Shown here piece by piece: positions 54,633 through 62,794 of a stretch of DNA of 64,000 bases. Source of the stretch: Saccharicrinis sp963665705 (GTDB taxonomy: Bacteria; Bacteroidota; Bacteroidia; Bacteroidales; Marinilabiliaceae). Positions within the stretch are counted from its first letter, which is position 1; every line of letters starts with the position of its first letter. The stretch lies in assembly GCA_963665705.1 (NCBI GenBank), contig OY762448.1, positions 4,712,001 through 4,776,000 of the forward strand, written 5' to 3'. The notes beneath the pieces are model-generated. The model saw only the letters and a list, made by a program, of their open reading frames with translations, had not been told where the DNA came from and did no database searches. The translations under genes were made by a program, and so were the position numbers.

Positions 54633-55289
54633 TTAAAATCTACGGAAGGTTAATGAAACAGGCCATTTAATACTTTTATAAATTTTACCGGTGCTAGTCT
54701 CAATCTGCATTGAGATTGTTTTAAAATCATTTAATCCATCAACCTTAGTATAAAACTTTTGAGCATCAATTGTAAACTTATGACCAGTACCTGGCATTAA
54801 GGTTAAGGGAAAATAGTTTTGCCCTCCAATATTTTTTATAGCAAACTCTCTTTTTGAATTTCCATTGAAAAACTGAATTGTTGGTGCGTTAAAAGTGATA
54901 TCTCTTTTGGTTTGATTGATAATAAATACCCTTAGCACAATATTACCATTCGATTTTAATTTATAATGCCCCACTCTAAACAGAACAAGCTGTGGCATGA
55001 ATTTCTGCAACCAACCATACTTTTTTGCTACAAAAAAGAATAGTACAAAAAACAGCATGATAAATAATGAAGTATAATCTGTTTTTGGTGCTTCTAATAC
55101 ATCGCTGGGCTGTTGAACCGGAGTATCTGTATCAATTTGAGAAACCCGATCTTCTATGGAAACAGGTTCTTGAACAGCAGTTTGAGCACCTCTACTACAA
55201 ATCTGCATTGTTAAAGCTACTCCTAATAATGTATATATAATAATCCTGTTCTTTTTTAATATATCAAGAAAACCCTTGAGTTGTTTCAT
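54633..55289 (-). CDS. uncharacterised protein with two membrane segments
   Basis: A 218-residue protein I cannot assign. It has a hydrophobic segment at about 14-28 (IIIYTLLGVALTMQIC), a polar Pro/Thr-rich linker, a second span at about 73-88 (SLFIMLFFVLFFFVA) and a C-terminal beta-rich domain (about 100-218) with repeated strands such as IVLRVFIINQTKRDITF. The beta domain looks immunoglobulin-like by pattern. It lies between two other unassigned genes on the same strand. Confidence 0.6.
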   Translation of the reverse strand: MKQLKGFLDILKKNRIIIYTLLGVALTMQICSRGAQTAVQEPVSIEDRVSQIDTDTPVQQPSDVLEAPKTDYTSLFIMLFFVLFFFVAKKYGWLQKFMPQLVLFRVGHYKLKSNGNIVLRVFIINQTKRDITFNAPTIQFFNGNSKREFAIKNIGGQNYFPLTLMPGTGHKFTIDAQKFYTKVDGLNDFKTISMQIETSTGKIYKSIKWPVSLTFRRF

Positions 55290-55385
55290 ATACTCTTAAT
55301 TGATTTTATTGCCACATCAAACTCGCCAATAAAAATTTATGCAAGCATGTAGGCAACATTTTTAATGGTTCGTTAATTGTATTAC

Positions 55386-55796
55386 TTACGATTCTTTAGT
55401 ATTAGGAGTCGATGATTCTTCTGGAAATGGAATCAATCCCTGATAATTTATATAATATTCTCCACCAACTAAGGGCTTTGACATTTCCTGGTCAGTTTGA
55501 CCATTGGCATTAGCAATACCAACACTAGCATACCAACATTCTGACTTATGTTTTACACCTAATTCGCGAACCTGGTCTATTATTTCAGGAAGAATGATTC
55601 CCATTTCAGGATAATATCCTGTTTTAACAAGAATCATATGAAACTGTTCATCTTTTTTTGCCAGAATCTGTGGATTAACATCCAACTCTTTTCTCACATT
55701 TAAAACCTCGTATCCTTTATCTATTAAATCCTTATAAACTACCTTAATCCCTAAGAAATGTAGCTCTTCCAGATTCATAATTTTTCCCTCTGCCAT
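55386..55796 (-). CDS. uncharacterised small soluble protein
   Basis: A 136-residue protein. The N-terminal half (LGIKVVYKDLIDKGYEVLNV then QILAKKDEQFHMILVKTGYY) follows a helix-strand-strand pattern reminiscent of the restriction-endonuclease-like fold, but a full D-ExK site is not evident. The end is Pro/Ser-rich. Related short proteins in Bacteroidota have been given misleading names; I give none. An internal ATG at 55778 is a possible alternative start. Confidence 0.55.
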   Translation of the reverse strand: MAEGKIMNLEELHFLGIKVVYKDLIDKGYEVLNVRKELDVNPQILAKKDEQFHMILVKTGYYPEMGIILPEIIDQVRELGVKHKSECWYASVGIANANGQTDQEMSKPLVGGEYYINYQGLIPFPEESSTPNTKES

Positions 55797-55893
55797 ATAT
55801 ATTCAATTTTGAGTTGGCAAAATTGGGAAAAAATGACGTAAATCTTCTATAGATTAGAAGATAATAGCTTTAAATAATGTATTGAATTTGATG

Positions 55894-56607
55894 TTATTCT
55901 TCCAAATCAAAAATAAATGTAGAATTTGGATATGCAGGCTTAATAATTTTATCTGTAGTTCCTTTAATTTCATCAATATTTTTAAGAAATTCTTCAGAAG
56001 GTTTTCCTCCAAATACACTTATTTGAAGATGAAATTTAAAGTGTCGGTTTTTATGTTTTTGTACATTATTTGCCGTTTCATAAATCAAACGATTTATATC
56101 AAACAACAACCTTTCTTCGTTCATATTTCCAATAAGAAAGGCAATACATGGATTCTTAGCTGTATTTTCTGCTGTTTCAATTGCATTACATGAACTTTCT
56201 TCAAAATCAGGTTCTGAAACTTTATAGAAAATATTATCCTCAATATTACTGAATTCTAATTTTCCAATTGGTGCCATTGTTTCTTTATTTATCAATTGAA
56301 AAAACACCAATCCTTTATGAAACAAATGATGATATGCCTTATATAAAAAGTAAGTCAACTCTTGTCCATCCTGAACAGTTGATACAATATCGGTGATAAC
56401 AAAAGATTCGGATTCGTATTCAGCCAATTGTTTACTTACAAAATCATTGGTAAAAGAATCCATCTTCACTTCAATCTCTTTTCCAAAGTTTGTGCGAATT
56501 ATCATCAAGTTTCTTTCAACTAAAGATTTGTTGTTCTTTTGCAACATCTTATGGTTGGTGTTTGAGATTAACTTTTTTAAAGAAACTGCTGATTCCAAAT
56601 AATTCAT
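55894..56607 (-). CDS. uncharacterised 237-residue protein
   Basis: No family recognised. It is soluble, mixed alpha/beta, with a helical first 45 residues rich in Asn, Lys and Leu, then strands such as LMIIRTNFGKEIEV and FVITDIVSTVQDGQELTYF, and an acidic C-terminus FIFDLEE. There is no signal peptide or membrane span. It has a promoter-like sequence of its own and lies beside the tandem repeat array. Confidence 0.55.
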   Translation of the reverse strand: MNYLESAVSLKKLISNTNHKMLQKNNKSLVERNLMIIRTNFGKEIEVKMDSFTNDFVSKQLAEYESESFVITDIVSTVQDGQELTYFLYKAYHHLFHKGLVFFQLINKETMAPIGKLEFSNIEDNIFYKVSEPDFEESSCNAIETAENTAKNPCIAFLIGNMNEERLLFDINRLIYETANNVQKHKNRHFKFHLQISVFGGKPSEEFLKNIDEIKGTTDKIIKPAYPNSTFIFDLEE

Positions 56608-56808
56608 AACTATTTATATTAAGATTGAACTACAAAATTATTAAAATATAAGAAACAGCGCACCAAAAACAGGGCTTCTCTTGTACTTTTTAATAAATTT
56701 TAAAGACTTCATGCATAAAATATAAAGGATTCGACCTGATTTGTCCATTTATTTCTGAAAAACCTCAATTTCACACACCGTTTATTGAATATCCCATTAT
56801 AATATTTC
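56608..56808. other. spacer between the 237-residue gene and the repeat array
   Basis: About 200 bases without a gene, holding the minus-strand promoter at 56633-56667. The remainder shows no clear signal. Confidence 0.5.
56633..56667 (-). promoter_or_regulatory. promoter for the 237-residue protein gene
   Basis: On the minus strand TTTG (56664-56667) and TAATTTTG (56633-56640) are 23 bases apart, near the Bacteroidota spacing. The leader would be about 20 bases to the start at 56607. Confidence 0.4.
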
Positions 56809-57394
56809 CAGATACTAATTTTGTAACTGCAAATCTGTATCTAAATTTTTTCAGATACAATTTTGCACGTGCAATTCTGTTCCTAAAATTTTTCAGATAC
56901 GATTTTGCAGGTGCAATTTCGTTCTTAAAATTTTTCAGATATGTTTTTGCACTTGCAATTTGTTCCTAAATTTTTCCAGATACATTTTTGCACGTGCATT
57001 TTCGTTCCTAAAATTTTTCAGATACCTCTTTGCACTTACAATTTCGTCCCTAAGTTTTCCCAGACACCTTTATGCACTTGCAATTTGTTCCTAAATTTTT
57101 CCAGATACATTTTTGCACGTGCATTTTCGTTCCTAAAATTTTTCAGATACGATTTTGCACTTGCAATTTGTTCCTAAATTTTTTCAGATGCGTTTTTGCA
57201 CGTGCATTTTCGTTCCTAAAATTTTTCAGATACCTTTTTGCACGTGCAATTCTGTTCCTAAAATTTTTCAGATGCGTTTTTGCACGTGCAATTCTGTTCC
57301 TAATATTTTTCAGATACGATTTTGCAGGTGCAATTTCGTTCTTAAAATTTTTCAGATGCGTTTTTGCTCATACATTTATTTCCTAAGTTTTATA
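56809..57394. repeat. 41-42 bp tandem repeat array, about 14 units
   Basis: Head-to-tail units start at 56809, 56852, 56894, 56936, 56977, 57019, 57061, 57102, 57144, 57185, 57227, 57269, 57311 and 57353. Each begins CAGATAC or a variant, continues TTTTTGCACGTGCA, then TTTCGTTCCTAAAATTTTT. Most units are 42 bp, three (56936, 57061, 57144) are 41 bp, and the first and last are degenerate. Six units contain the exact palindrome TGCACGTGCA; others have TGCACTTGCA or TGCAGGTGCA. There are no unique spacers, so it is not CRISPR. It lies in the divergent gap between an unassigned gene and an ABC gene. Confidence 0.95.
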
Positions 57395-57452
57395 TCTCAA
57401 TATTTAAGCATTTTTAAACCTTATCCCCATCCACATATGCTTTTACTTTATT

Positions 57453-57460
57453 TATCTTTG
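57453..57460 (+). promoter_or_regulatory. -7 element of the ModF-like gene
   Basis: TATCTTTG matches TAnnTTTG, 24 bases before the TTG start at 57484 and 59 bases after the last repeat unit. No clear -33 box. Confidence 0.45.
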
Positions 57461-57483
57461 CTCTACTTTAAAGAAAAAATGTT

Positions 57484-58716
57484 TTGAAACACTACGCTAT
57501 AGAAGGAAATTCACTATCTATGAAAGGACAGTGGATTAAAGATTTAATCAAAGGAAAAGGAGAAATAGATTCACTTACAGACAAGTTTGGAGAACTTTTT
57601 TCAAATATTACACTGGAAAAACTAATTGATGAGGAGGCTACACATGACCTGTATTTACTAACAGGAGATCCACATAGAAGTATTCGTACTTTTAGTAGTG
57701 GTGAACAAAAAAAAGCTTTACTCAGGCATTTGATTCTTAAACAACCTGAGTTTATTGTATTAGATAATCCTTTTGATTGTTTAGATGTTCAGTCAGTGGA
57801 AGCTTTAAAAAAGGAACTTATTCAAATAGCAGATACCACTCCTATCGTTCAGATATTTAAGCGTCACGAAGATATTATGCCATTTATATCGGAAGTTTTA
57901 TTTATTGAAAACGAAAAACTGACCAGCCGATATTCGAAAAACGAATTTGAACAACTTCATTTACATAAAGAAAAAGCTTTTCTGAATAATAGTTTACCGG
58001 ACCCTATCACACCTTATGAAAATATTCCTGAGGTATTGGTTGAGTTTAACGGTGTAAGTGTAAGCTATGAAGAAAGAAAAATTATTAAGGATATACATTG
58101 GAAAGTTTGTACCGGCGATTTTTGGCATCTGATAGGGCCTAATGGCTCTGGAAAAACAACCATGCTTAGCATGATGTTTGGAGACAATCCCAAAGCTTTT
58201 GGAATACCTATATATTTATTTGGGAAAAAGAAAGGTAGTGGTGAGAGTGTTTGGGATATTAAAGAAAAAGTGGGTTATTTTACGCCATCCATGACTCAAC
58301 GATTTCATAGCAGCCAAACGGTTGAACAGATGGTAATTTCTGGTTTAGTCGACAGTGTAGGTTTATACCAAAAACCATCTGACCGTCAGAAAAAATTAGC
58401 GCTGGAATGGCTCGAACTATTGGGATTATCTGACAAAAAAACAGAGCGTTTTAACAAACTATCTCAAGTAAACCAGCGTTTGGTTCTAATTGCCAGGGCT
58501 ATGATTAAACACCCTCCTTTATTAATTTTAGATGAACCCTCAACCGGATTAAATGATTATAGTGCTTCATTAATGGTTCAATTAATACAAAAAATATCGG
58601 CTGAAAGTAAAACAGCCATCCTATATGTTTCGCATAGAAAAGAAGAAGGGCTTTATCCTAAGAATATTTTTGAATTAAAAGATAGTGGAGACGGGTATGT
58701 TGGGGTGATTAAGTAA
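57484..58716 (+). CDS. ModF-like tandem ABC ATPase with complementary motif loss
   Basis: A 410-residue soluble twin ABC protein most like E. coli ModF (490 residues). The first half has lost its Walker A strand altogether, keeps the signature FSSGEQKKALL (70-80), and its Walker B reads IVLDNPFD (91-98), with Asn for the catalytic Glu. The second half keeps Walker A GPNGSGKTT (218-226) and LLILDEPSTGLN (346-357), but its signature is LSQVNQR (326-332). So one ATP site, built from second-half Walker motifs and first-half signature, can form. The partners or substrate are unknown; no permease adjoins. The start is TTG at 57484; ATG 57520 is the alternative. Confidence 0.82.
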   Translation: MKHYAIEGNSLSMKGQWIKDLIKGKGEIDSLTDKFGELFSNITLEKLIDEEATHDLYLLTGDPHRSIRTFSSGEQKKALLRHLILKQPEFIVLDNPFDCLDVQSVEALKKELIQIADTTPIVQIFKRHEDIMPFISEVLFIENEKLTSRYSKNEFEQLHLHKEKAFLNNSLPDPITPYENIPEVLVEFNGVSVSYEERKIIKDIHWKVCTGDFWHLIGPNGSGKTTMLSMMFGDNPKAFGIPIYLFGKKKGSGESVWDIKEKVGYFTPSMTQRFHSSQTVEQMVISGLVDSVGLYQKPSDRQKKLALEWLELLGLSDKKTERFNKLSQVNQRLVLIARAMIKHPPLLILDEPSTGLNDYSASLMVQLIQKISAESKTAILYVSHRKEEGLYPKNIFELKDSGDGYVGVIK

Positions 58717-58775
58717 AGGAGGAACAAGGAACAGGGAGAATGGTGAATGGTGATAAACATTCAAGGAGATAATAA

Positions 58776-59051
58776 ATGACAAATACACAAACTAAATTTT
58801 ATTCTTTTCTTATTATCTTCTTTGTAATACTTTATTTATACTTTGAATTTTCTATGAATAATGCCAGAGGAGGAAATGGTCTTGGTGCTTATTTAATTTA
58901 CATAGGTATTGCTATTATACATTCAATCATATTATTTATCAGCACTATTGTTAATCAATTACGAGAAAATTCCAATACTAATTTTGTTTTTTTCATGAAT
59001 GTACTCCTTGTTTTATTCATCTTCTTCAGGCTTTTCTTATTTGTGTCTTAA
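58776..59051 (+). CDS. small membrane protein, unknown
   Basis: A 91-residue protein with three predicted membrane spans (about 9-25, 36-60, 70-90) and a short polar loop NNARGGNGLG. No family recognised. An AAGGAG sequence lies 8 bases before its ATG, a Shine-Dalgarno match unusual in this phylum. The 59-base spacer before it is purine-rich (GGAGGAACAAGGAACAGGGA). It may be co-transcribed with the ModF-like gene. Confidence 0.5.
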   Translation: MTNTQTKFYSFLIIFFVILYLYFEFSMNNARGGNGLGAYLIYIGIAIIHSIILFISTIVNQLRENSNTNFVFFMNVLLVLFIFFRLFLFVS

Positions 59052-59365
59052 AAGAACAATAAATCGAATTACAAACCGAGAAACTGAATAAAACTTACAC
59101 TCCAACGCTAAGGCCTCTGACCTGAATACTATAAATTATAACTCCAGTTCAAAAGTAAAACTGAGAAGTATTTTTCCTCTTTTACAATACAATTTAATGC
59201 GTTATCTTTAACCACCTTTTAAATACACCTTAATAGTTAAAACCTAACTATTGGTATTTTATCTTGTTCTTTTCTTTAAATACCAATGTATATTCCATGT
59301 TTAACAATGACTATTGGGAACTAATTAAAAATGCCTTATAGCCAACAAACCAAAATTATAAGTAA
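59052..59365. other. gene-free gap before the S9 peptidase
   Basis: A 314-base gap with no coding signal. It contains two overlapping inverted repeats at 59232-59287, listed separately; nothing else is clear. Confidence 0.5.
59232..59287. repeat. two overlapping inverted repeats upstream of the S9 peptidase
   Basis: AATAGTT (59232-59238) pairs with AACTATT (59246-59252). ATTGGTATTT (59250-59259) pairs perfectly with AAATACCAAT (59278-59287). The two structures share bases 59250-59252, so they are mutually exclusive at the edge. Confidence 0.55.
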
Positions 59366-61354
59366 ATGAAACACGTATTTTTATTTTTAATGAGCATTGT
59401 ATTTATCAGCAGTACATATGCCACAAAAAATGATAGTATTCCAGGTGATACTTCATTGCCATCTACTACAGAAGAATTAAAAGCCCTGGCTAATTTTGAA
59501 ACAGCCTCTTACAAATATTCTGTAAAGGATTATTTTCAAAAACCATCAAAAAGTGATTTTCAATTTTCTCCTGATGGAAAGTATTTATCATTTAGAGAAA
59601 GAGATGATGAAGGAAAACAGCACGTTTACATTCAAAATACCATAACCGATAAAATAACAAAAGCAATAGTTGAAGGTGATGACCTGGTGCGAGGTTATGG
59701 ATGGGTTAATAATAATCGTTTGATTTATGTTAAAGATAAGGGAGGTAATGAAAACTATCATTTATTTGCAGTAAACACCGATGGATCTAACGATATAGAA
59801 CTTACTCCATTTGACGATGTACAGGTAAATATTCTTGAGTTACTGAAAGAACAGCCGGATGAAATTATCATTCAAATGAACAAAGATAATGCTGAAGTTT
59901 TTGAGCCTTATATTATCAATGTAAATAACGGGGAGTTTACTAAACTATTTGAAAACAAAGATCCCAACAGTCCAATCATGGATTACAACTTTGATAAAGA
60001 TGGAGTTCTTCGTGCCTATACCCGACAAGTAAACGGAACTGAAATGGAACTTTTATACCGTTCCGCATCAGATAAAGAGTTTGAAGTGATTGAACACTAT
60101 GACTGGAAAGGAACCTTTAATATCAGAGGCTTCAATTATGATCCCGGAAAACATGATATAGCCTATGTTATATCGAACTTAAACCGCGATAAAGAATGCA
60201 TTGTTTCCTATGATTTAGCTAATAAAAAGCAACTTGAAGTAGTTTTTGAAAATGAAACATTTGATGCCAATGAAATGTCCCGATCTCGCAAACGAAATTG
60301 GGAAATAGATTATTTTGCTTACGAAGGTGAAAAATATCAGATTACTCCGGTAAGCAAATACTACAAAGCCTTGCACAAAAAATTTGAGAAAGAATTTAGC
60401 GGAAAAGACTTTTACATTTACGATAAAACAGATAATGAAGATAAGTATCTGATTTACGTTACCAGCGACAAACTTTATGGTAAATACTATATGTATGATG
60501 TAGATTCCAATAAGTTTAAATTACTCATGAACTTAATGCCTCAGTTAAAAGAGGAAGATATGGCTGAAATGCGACCTATTAAATTTAAAAGTCGCGACGG
60601 CAGAACTATCTATGGATATTTAACCATTCCTAAAGCAGCTGCAGAAGGCAAAAAAGTTCCAATGATATTAAACCCTCATGGAGGTCCTTATGGAATTCGT
60701 GATTCATGGGGATTTAATCCTGAAACACAACTTTTTGCTAGTCGCGGATATGCGACTTTGCAAGTCAACTACAGAGGATCAGGCGGTTATGGTAAAGATT
60801 TTTATTTAGCCGGAAGTAAACAGATTGGTCGCGAAATGCTAAACGACCTTGAAGATGGAGTAAAATACTGCATTGACCAGAATTGGGTAATTCCTGAAAA
60901 AGTGGCGGTATACGGTGGTAGTTATGGTGGACTAGCTACTTTGGGCAGCCTTATAAAAACACCGGATTTATATGTATGTGGCGTTGACTATGTTGGAGTT
61001 TCAAACCTATTTACATTCGTTAATTCGTTCCCTGCTTATTGGAAACCCTATATGGAACAATTCTATGCACAGTGGTATGACCCCGAAAATCCGGAAGAAA
61101 AGAAAATCATGGAAGAGGTATCTCCAGCTTTAAATGCTGAAAAAATTACCAAACCACTATTTGTGATTCAAGGAGCCAATGATCCTCGTGTAAATATTAA
61201 TGAGTCAGACCAGATTGTGAGCAAACTCAGAGAACGTGGATACGATGTTCCTTATATCGTTAAGTATAACGAGGGTCACGGTTTTCATCATGAAGATAAT
61301 AGAATTGAACTTTATCAATCAATGATGGGATTCTTTGCTAAGTATTTAAAATAA
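59366..61354 (+). CDS. S9 family prolyl oligopeptidase-like peptidase
   Basis: A 662-residue exported serine peptidase. A signal peptide covers about residues 1-19. The N-terminal part is a beta-propeller (blades such as FQFSPDGKYLSFRERDDEG and GYGWVNNNRLIYV). The alpha/beta-hydrolase domain has Ser519 in GGSYGG, Asp606 in GANDPRVN and His638 in EGHGFHHEDN, a full triad. The NPHGGPYG oxyanion-side motif is present. It likely trims peptides in the periplasm as part of nutrient use. It is monocistronic. Confidence 0.94.
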   Translation: MKHVFLFLMSIVFISSTYATKNDSIPGDTSLPSTTEELKALANFETASYKYSVKDYFQKPSKSDFQFSPDGKYLSFRERDDEGKQHVYIQNTITDKITKAIVEGDDLVRGYGWVNNNRLIYVKDKGGNENYHLFAVNTDGSNDIELTPFDDVQVNILELLKEQPDEIIIQMNKDNAEVFEPYIINVNNGEFTKLFENKDPNSPIMDYNFDKDGVLRAYTRQVNGTEMELLYRSASDKEFEVIEHYDWKGTFNIRGFNYDPGKHDIAYVISNLNRDKECIVSYDLANKKQLEVVFENETFDANEMSRSRKRNWEIDYFAYEGEKYQITPVSKYYKALHKKFEKEFSGKDFYIYDKTDNEDKYLIYVTSDKLYGKYYMYDVDSNKFKLLMNLMPQLKEEDMAEMRPIKFKSRDGRTIYGYLTIPKAAAEGKKVPMILNPHGGPYGIRDSWGFNPETQLFASRGYATLQVNYRGSGGYGKDFYLAGSKQIGREMLNDLEDGVKYCIDQNWVIPEKVAVYGGSYGGLATLGSLIKTPDLYVCGVDYVGVSNLFTFVNSFPAYWKPYMEQFYAQWYDPENPEEKKIMEEVSPALNAEKITKPLFVIQGANDPRVNINESDQIVSKLRERGYDVPYIVKYNEGHGFHHEDNRIELYQSMMGFFAKYLK

Positions 61355-61380
61355 CAATATAGAAACCTGTTCAAAAACAC

Positions 61381-61410
61381 CTTGATAAATTAAAATCAAG
61401 ATTCTTTTTT
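61381..61410 (+). terminator. weak terminator after the S9 peptidase
   Basis: CTTGAT (61381-61386) and ATCAAG (61395-61400) with an 8-base loop, then ATTCTTTTTT. The stem is short and AT-rich. Confidence 0.5.
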
Positions 61411-61414
61411 ATTG

Positions 61415-61422
61415 TAGTTTTG
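61415..61422 (+). promoter_or_regulatory. -7 element of the small gene before bioB
   Basis: TAGTTTTG fits TAnnTTTG and ends only 6 bases before the ATG at 61429, so the message would be leaderless or nearly so. Confidence 0.5.
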
Positions 61423-61428
61423 CATCCG

Positions 61429-61746
61429 ATGAATCACAATAAGTTAAATATCAAGCAAAACAGACTTCATTTTTCACAATGGAGTAACAAAGGCTATGCT
61501 GCGTTTTGTAGTATTGGTAAGGTGGTTCATATCGGGAGTTTGGCTATTTCGTTAACGCAATGGATCGGAAATGTAATTGAACACATTGAAGATATTCTAC
61601 GCGTTTGTGATGACAAAGAAGCCAACGATGAAAATGAGGAATGCACGGAAGAAGAACTGTTGCAACTTATTCCTGTTGTTACATCAACTCCTGTTGTTTA
61701 CGGACAAAGTGTAATTATTAGTATTAACAATATAACTGGCCGCTAA
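61429..61746 (+). CDS. small conserved Bacteroidota protein upstream of bioB
   Basis: A 105-residue protein. The opening HFSQWSNKGYAAFCSIGKVV (basic-aromatic, then a hydrophobic IGSLAISLTQWIG helix) is a pattern I remember from small Bacteroidota proteins encoded in front of vitamin-related genes; that memory is not proof. The C-terminal half is acidic (DDKEANDENEECTEEELL) and ends STPVVYGQSVIISINNITGR. The ATG at 61429 is preferred over a TTG at 61420 inside the promoter element. Its TAA stop is in the rising arm of the terminator that separates it from bioB, suggesting a leader-peptide-like or coupled arrangement. Function unknown. Confidence 0.6.
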   Translation: MNHNKLNIKQNRLHFSQWSNKGYAAFCSIGKVVHIGSLAISLTQWIGNVIEHIEDILRVCDDKEANDENEECTEEELLQLIPVVTSTPVVYGQSVIISINNITGR

Positions 61747-61778
61747 TGGAATGTAAATTCTGTTAGCGGTTTTTTTTT
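61740..61778 (+). terminator. intrinsic terminator/attenuator in front of bioB
   Basis: CCGCTAA (61740-61746) pairs with TTAGCGG (61763-61769). An inner GAAT/ATTC stem closes a GTAA loop, and nine T follow (61770-61778). The bioB ATG is 5 bases after the T-run. The left arm contains the stop codon of the small upstream gene. Confidence 0.85.
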
Positions 61779-61783
61779 GCATT

Positions 61784-62770
61784 ATGGTAGAGCTATTAAA
61801 AGAAAAAGTATTACGCGGAGAATCAATTGATCAAATTGAGGCAATGACCTTACTGAACTGGCCCAACAAAGAAGAAGTTTACGCTGCAGCAAACGAAATA
61901 CGAATCCAGAATCATGGTAACACCATGGACATGTGTAGTATTTTAAATGCGCGTTCAGGCAGATGTAGCGAAGATTGCAAATGGTGCTCTCAATCTGCAT
62001 TTCACAAAACTAATGTGGAAGAGTATGAACTGGTTGATTTAAAGAAGGCAGAACAAATGGCTAAGGATAACGCCGAAAAAGGAGTTCACAAGTTTTCTTT
62101 AGTTACAAGCGGTAAAGCCATTTCCAATAAAAACCTGGATAAACTATGTGGTGTTTACAAGAGCATTAGAAAAAACTCACCAATACGATTGTGTGCATCC
62201 ATGGGCTTATTAAATAAAGAACAACTATTAAAACTTAAAGAATCGGGAGTTGAGCACTACCATTGCAATATTGAAACGGCTCCATCCTTTTTCTCTGAGT
62301 TAGTTAGTTCTCATACAATGGAACAGAAAATACAAACTATAAGAGAAGCGCAGGCAATTGGTATGGAAGTATGCTCAGGTGGAATTATTGGTATGGGCGA
62401 AACATATGACCAAAGAATAGAAATGGCTTTTACACTCTTAAATCTTAATGTATTATCAATACCAATCAATGTTTTGACACCTATTAAAGGAACAAAACTG
62501 GAAGACATGCAAGCTTTAAGTGATGAAGAAATTTTGACCACTTTTGCTCTATTCCGCTTTATTAATCCTAGAGCAAAAATCAGAATGGCTGCGGGAAGAA
62601 ATCTATTTGCTCACATTCAGAATAAAGTATTAAAAGCCGGAGTTAATGCAGCCTTAGTTGGAGATTTTTTAACAACAATTGGAAGTAATATCAATCAGGA
62701 TAAAGAAATATTTTCAAAAGCAGGTTTTTCCATAGCAAACGAGGATGTGAAAGATACCGCTAAAATTTAG
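61784..62770 (+). CDS. bioB: biotin synthase
   Basis: Radical SAM enzyme inserting sulfur into dethiobiotin. The 328-residue protein has the cluster motif GRCSEDCKWCSQ with Cys61, Cys65 and Cys68, and the [2Fe-2S] region residues in CASMGLL and HYHCNIETAP. GGIIGMGET and RMAAGRNLF are further BioB marks. It starts 5 bases after a terminator T-run, so its expression depends on read-through or on a signal I do not see. bioA follows after 24 bases. Confidence 0.97.
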   Translation: MVELLKEKVLRGESIDQIEAMTLLNWPNKEEVYAAANEIRIQNHGNTMDMCSILNARSGRCSEDCKWCSQSAFHKTNVEEYELVDLKKAEQMAKDNAEKGVHKFSLVTSGKAISNKNLDKLCGVYKSIRKNSPIRLCASMGLLNKEQLLKLKESGVEHYHCNIETAPSFFSELVSSHTMEQKIQTIREAQAIGMEVCSGGIIGMGETYDQRIEMAFTLLNLNVLSIPINVLTPIKGTKLEDMQALSDEEILTTFALFRFINPRAKIRMAAGRNLFAHIQNKVLKAGVNAALVGDFLTTIGSNINQDKEIFSKAGFSIANEDVKDTAKI

Positions 62771-62794
62771 CATCATGCATTTAAAATTAAAAAA

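Noticed and set aside
56809..57394. Possible CRISPR array
   Set aside because: Units are contiguous and similar over their whole length; there are no unique spacers and no cas genes in the window.
56941..57487. Phe/Cys-rich plus-strand open frames in the repeat array
   Set aside because: They exist only because the unit lengths rarely create stops; all plus frames are partly open, and the peptides (FFQIRFCTCN-like) do not look like real proteins.
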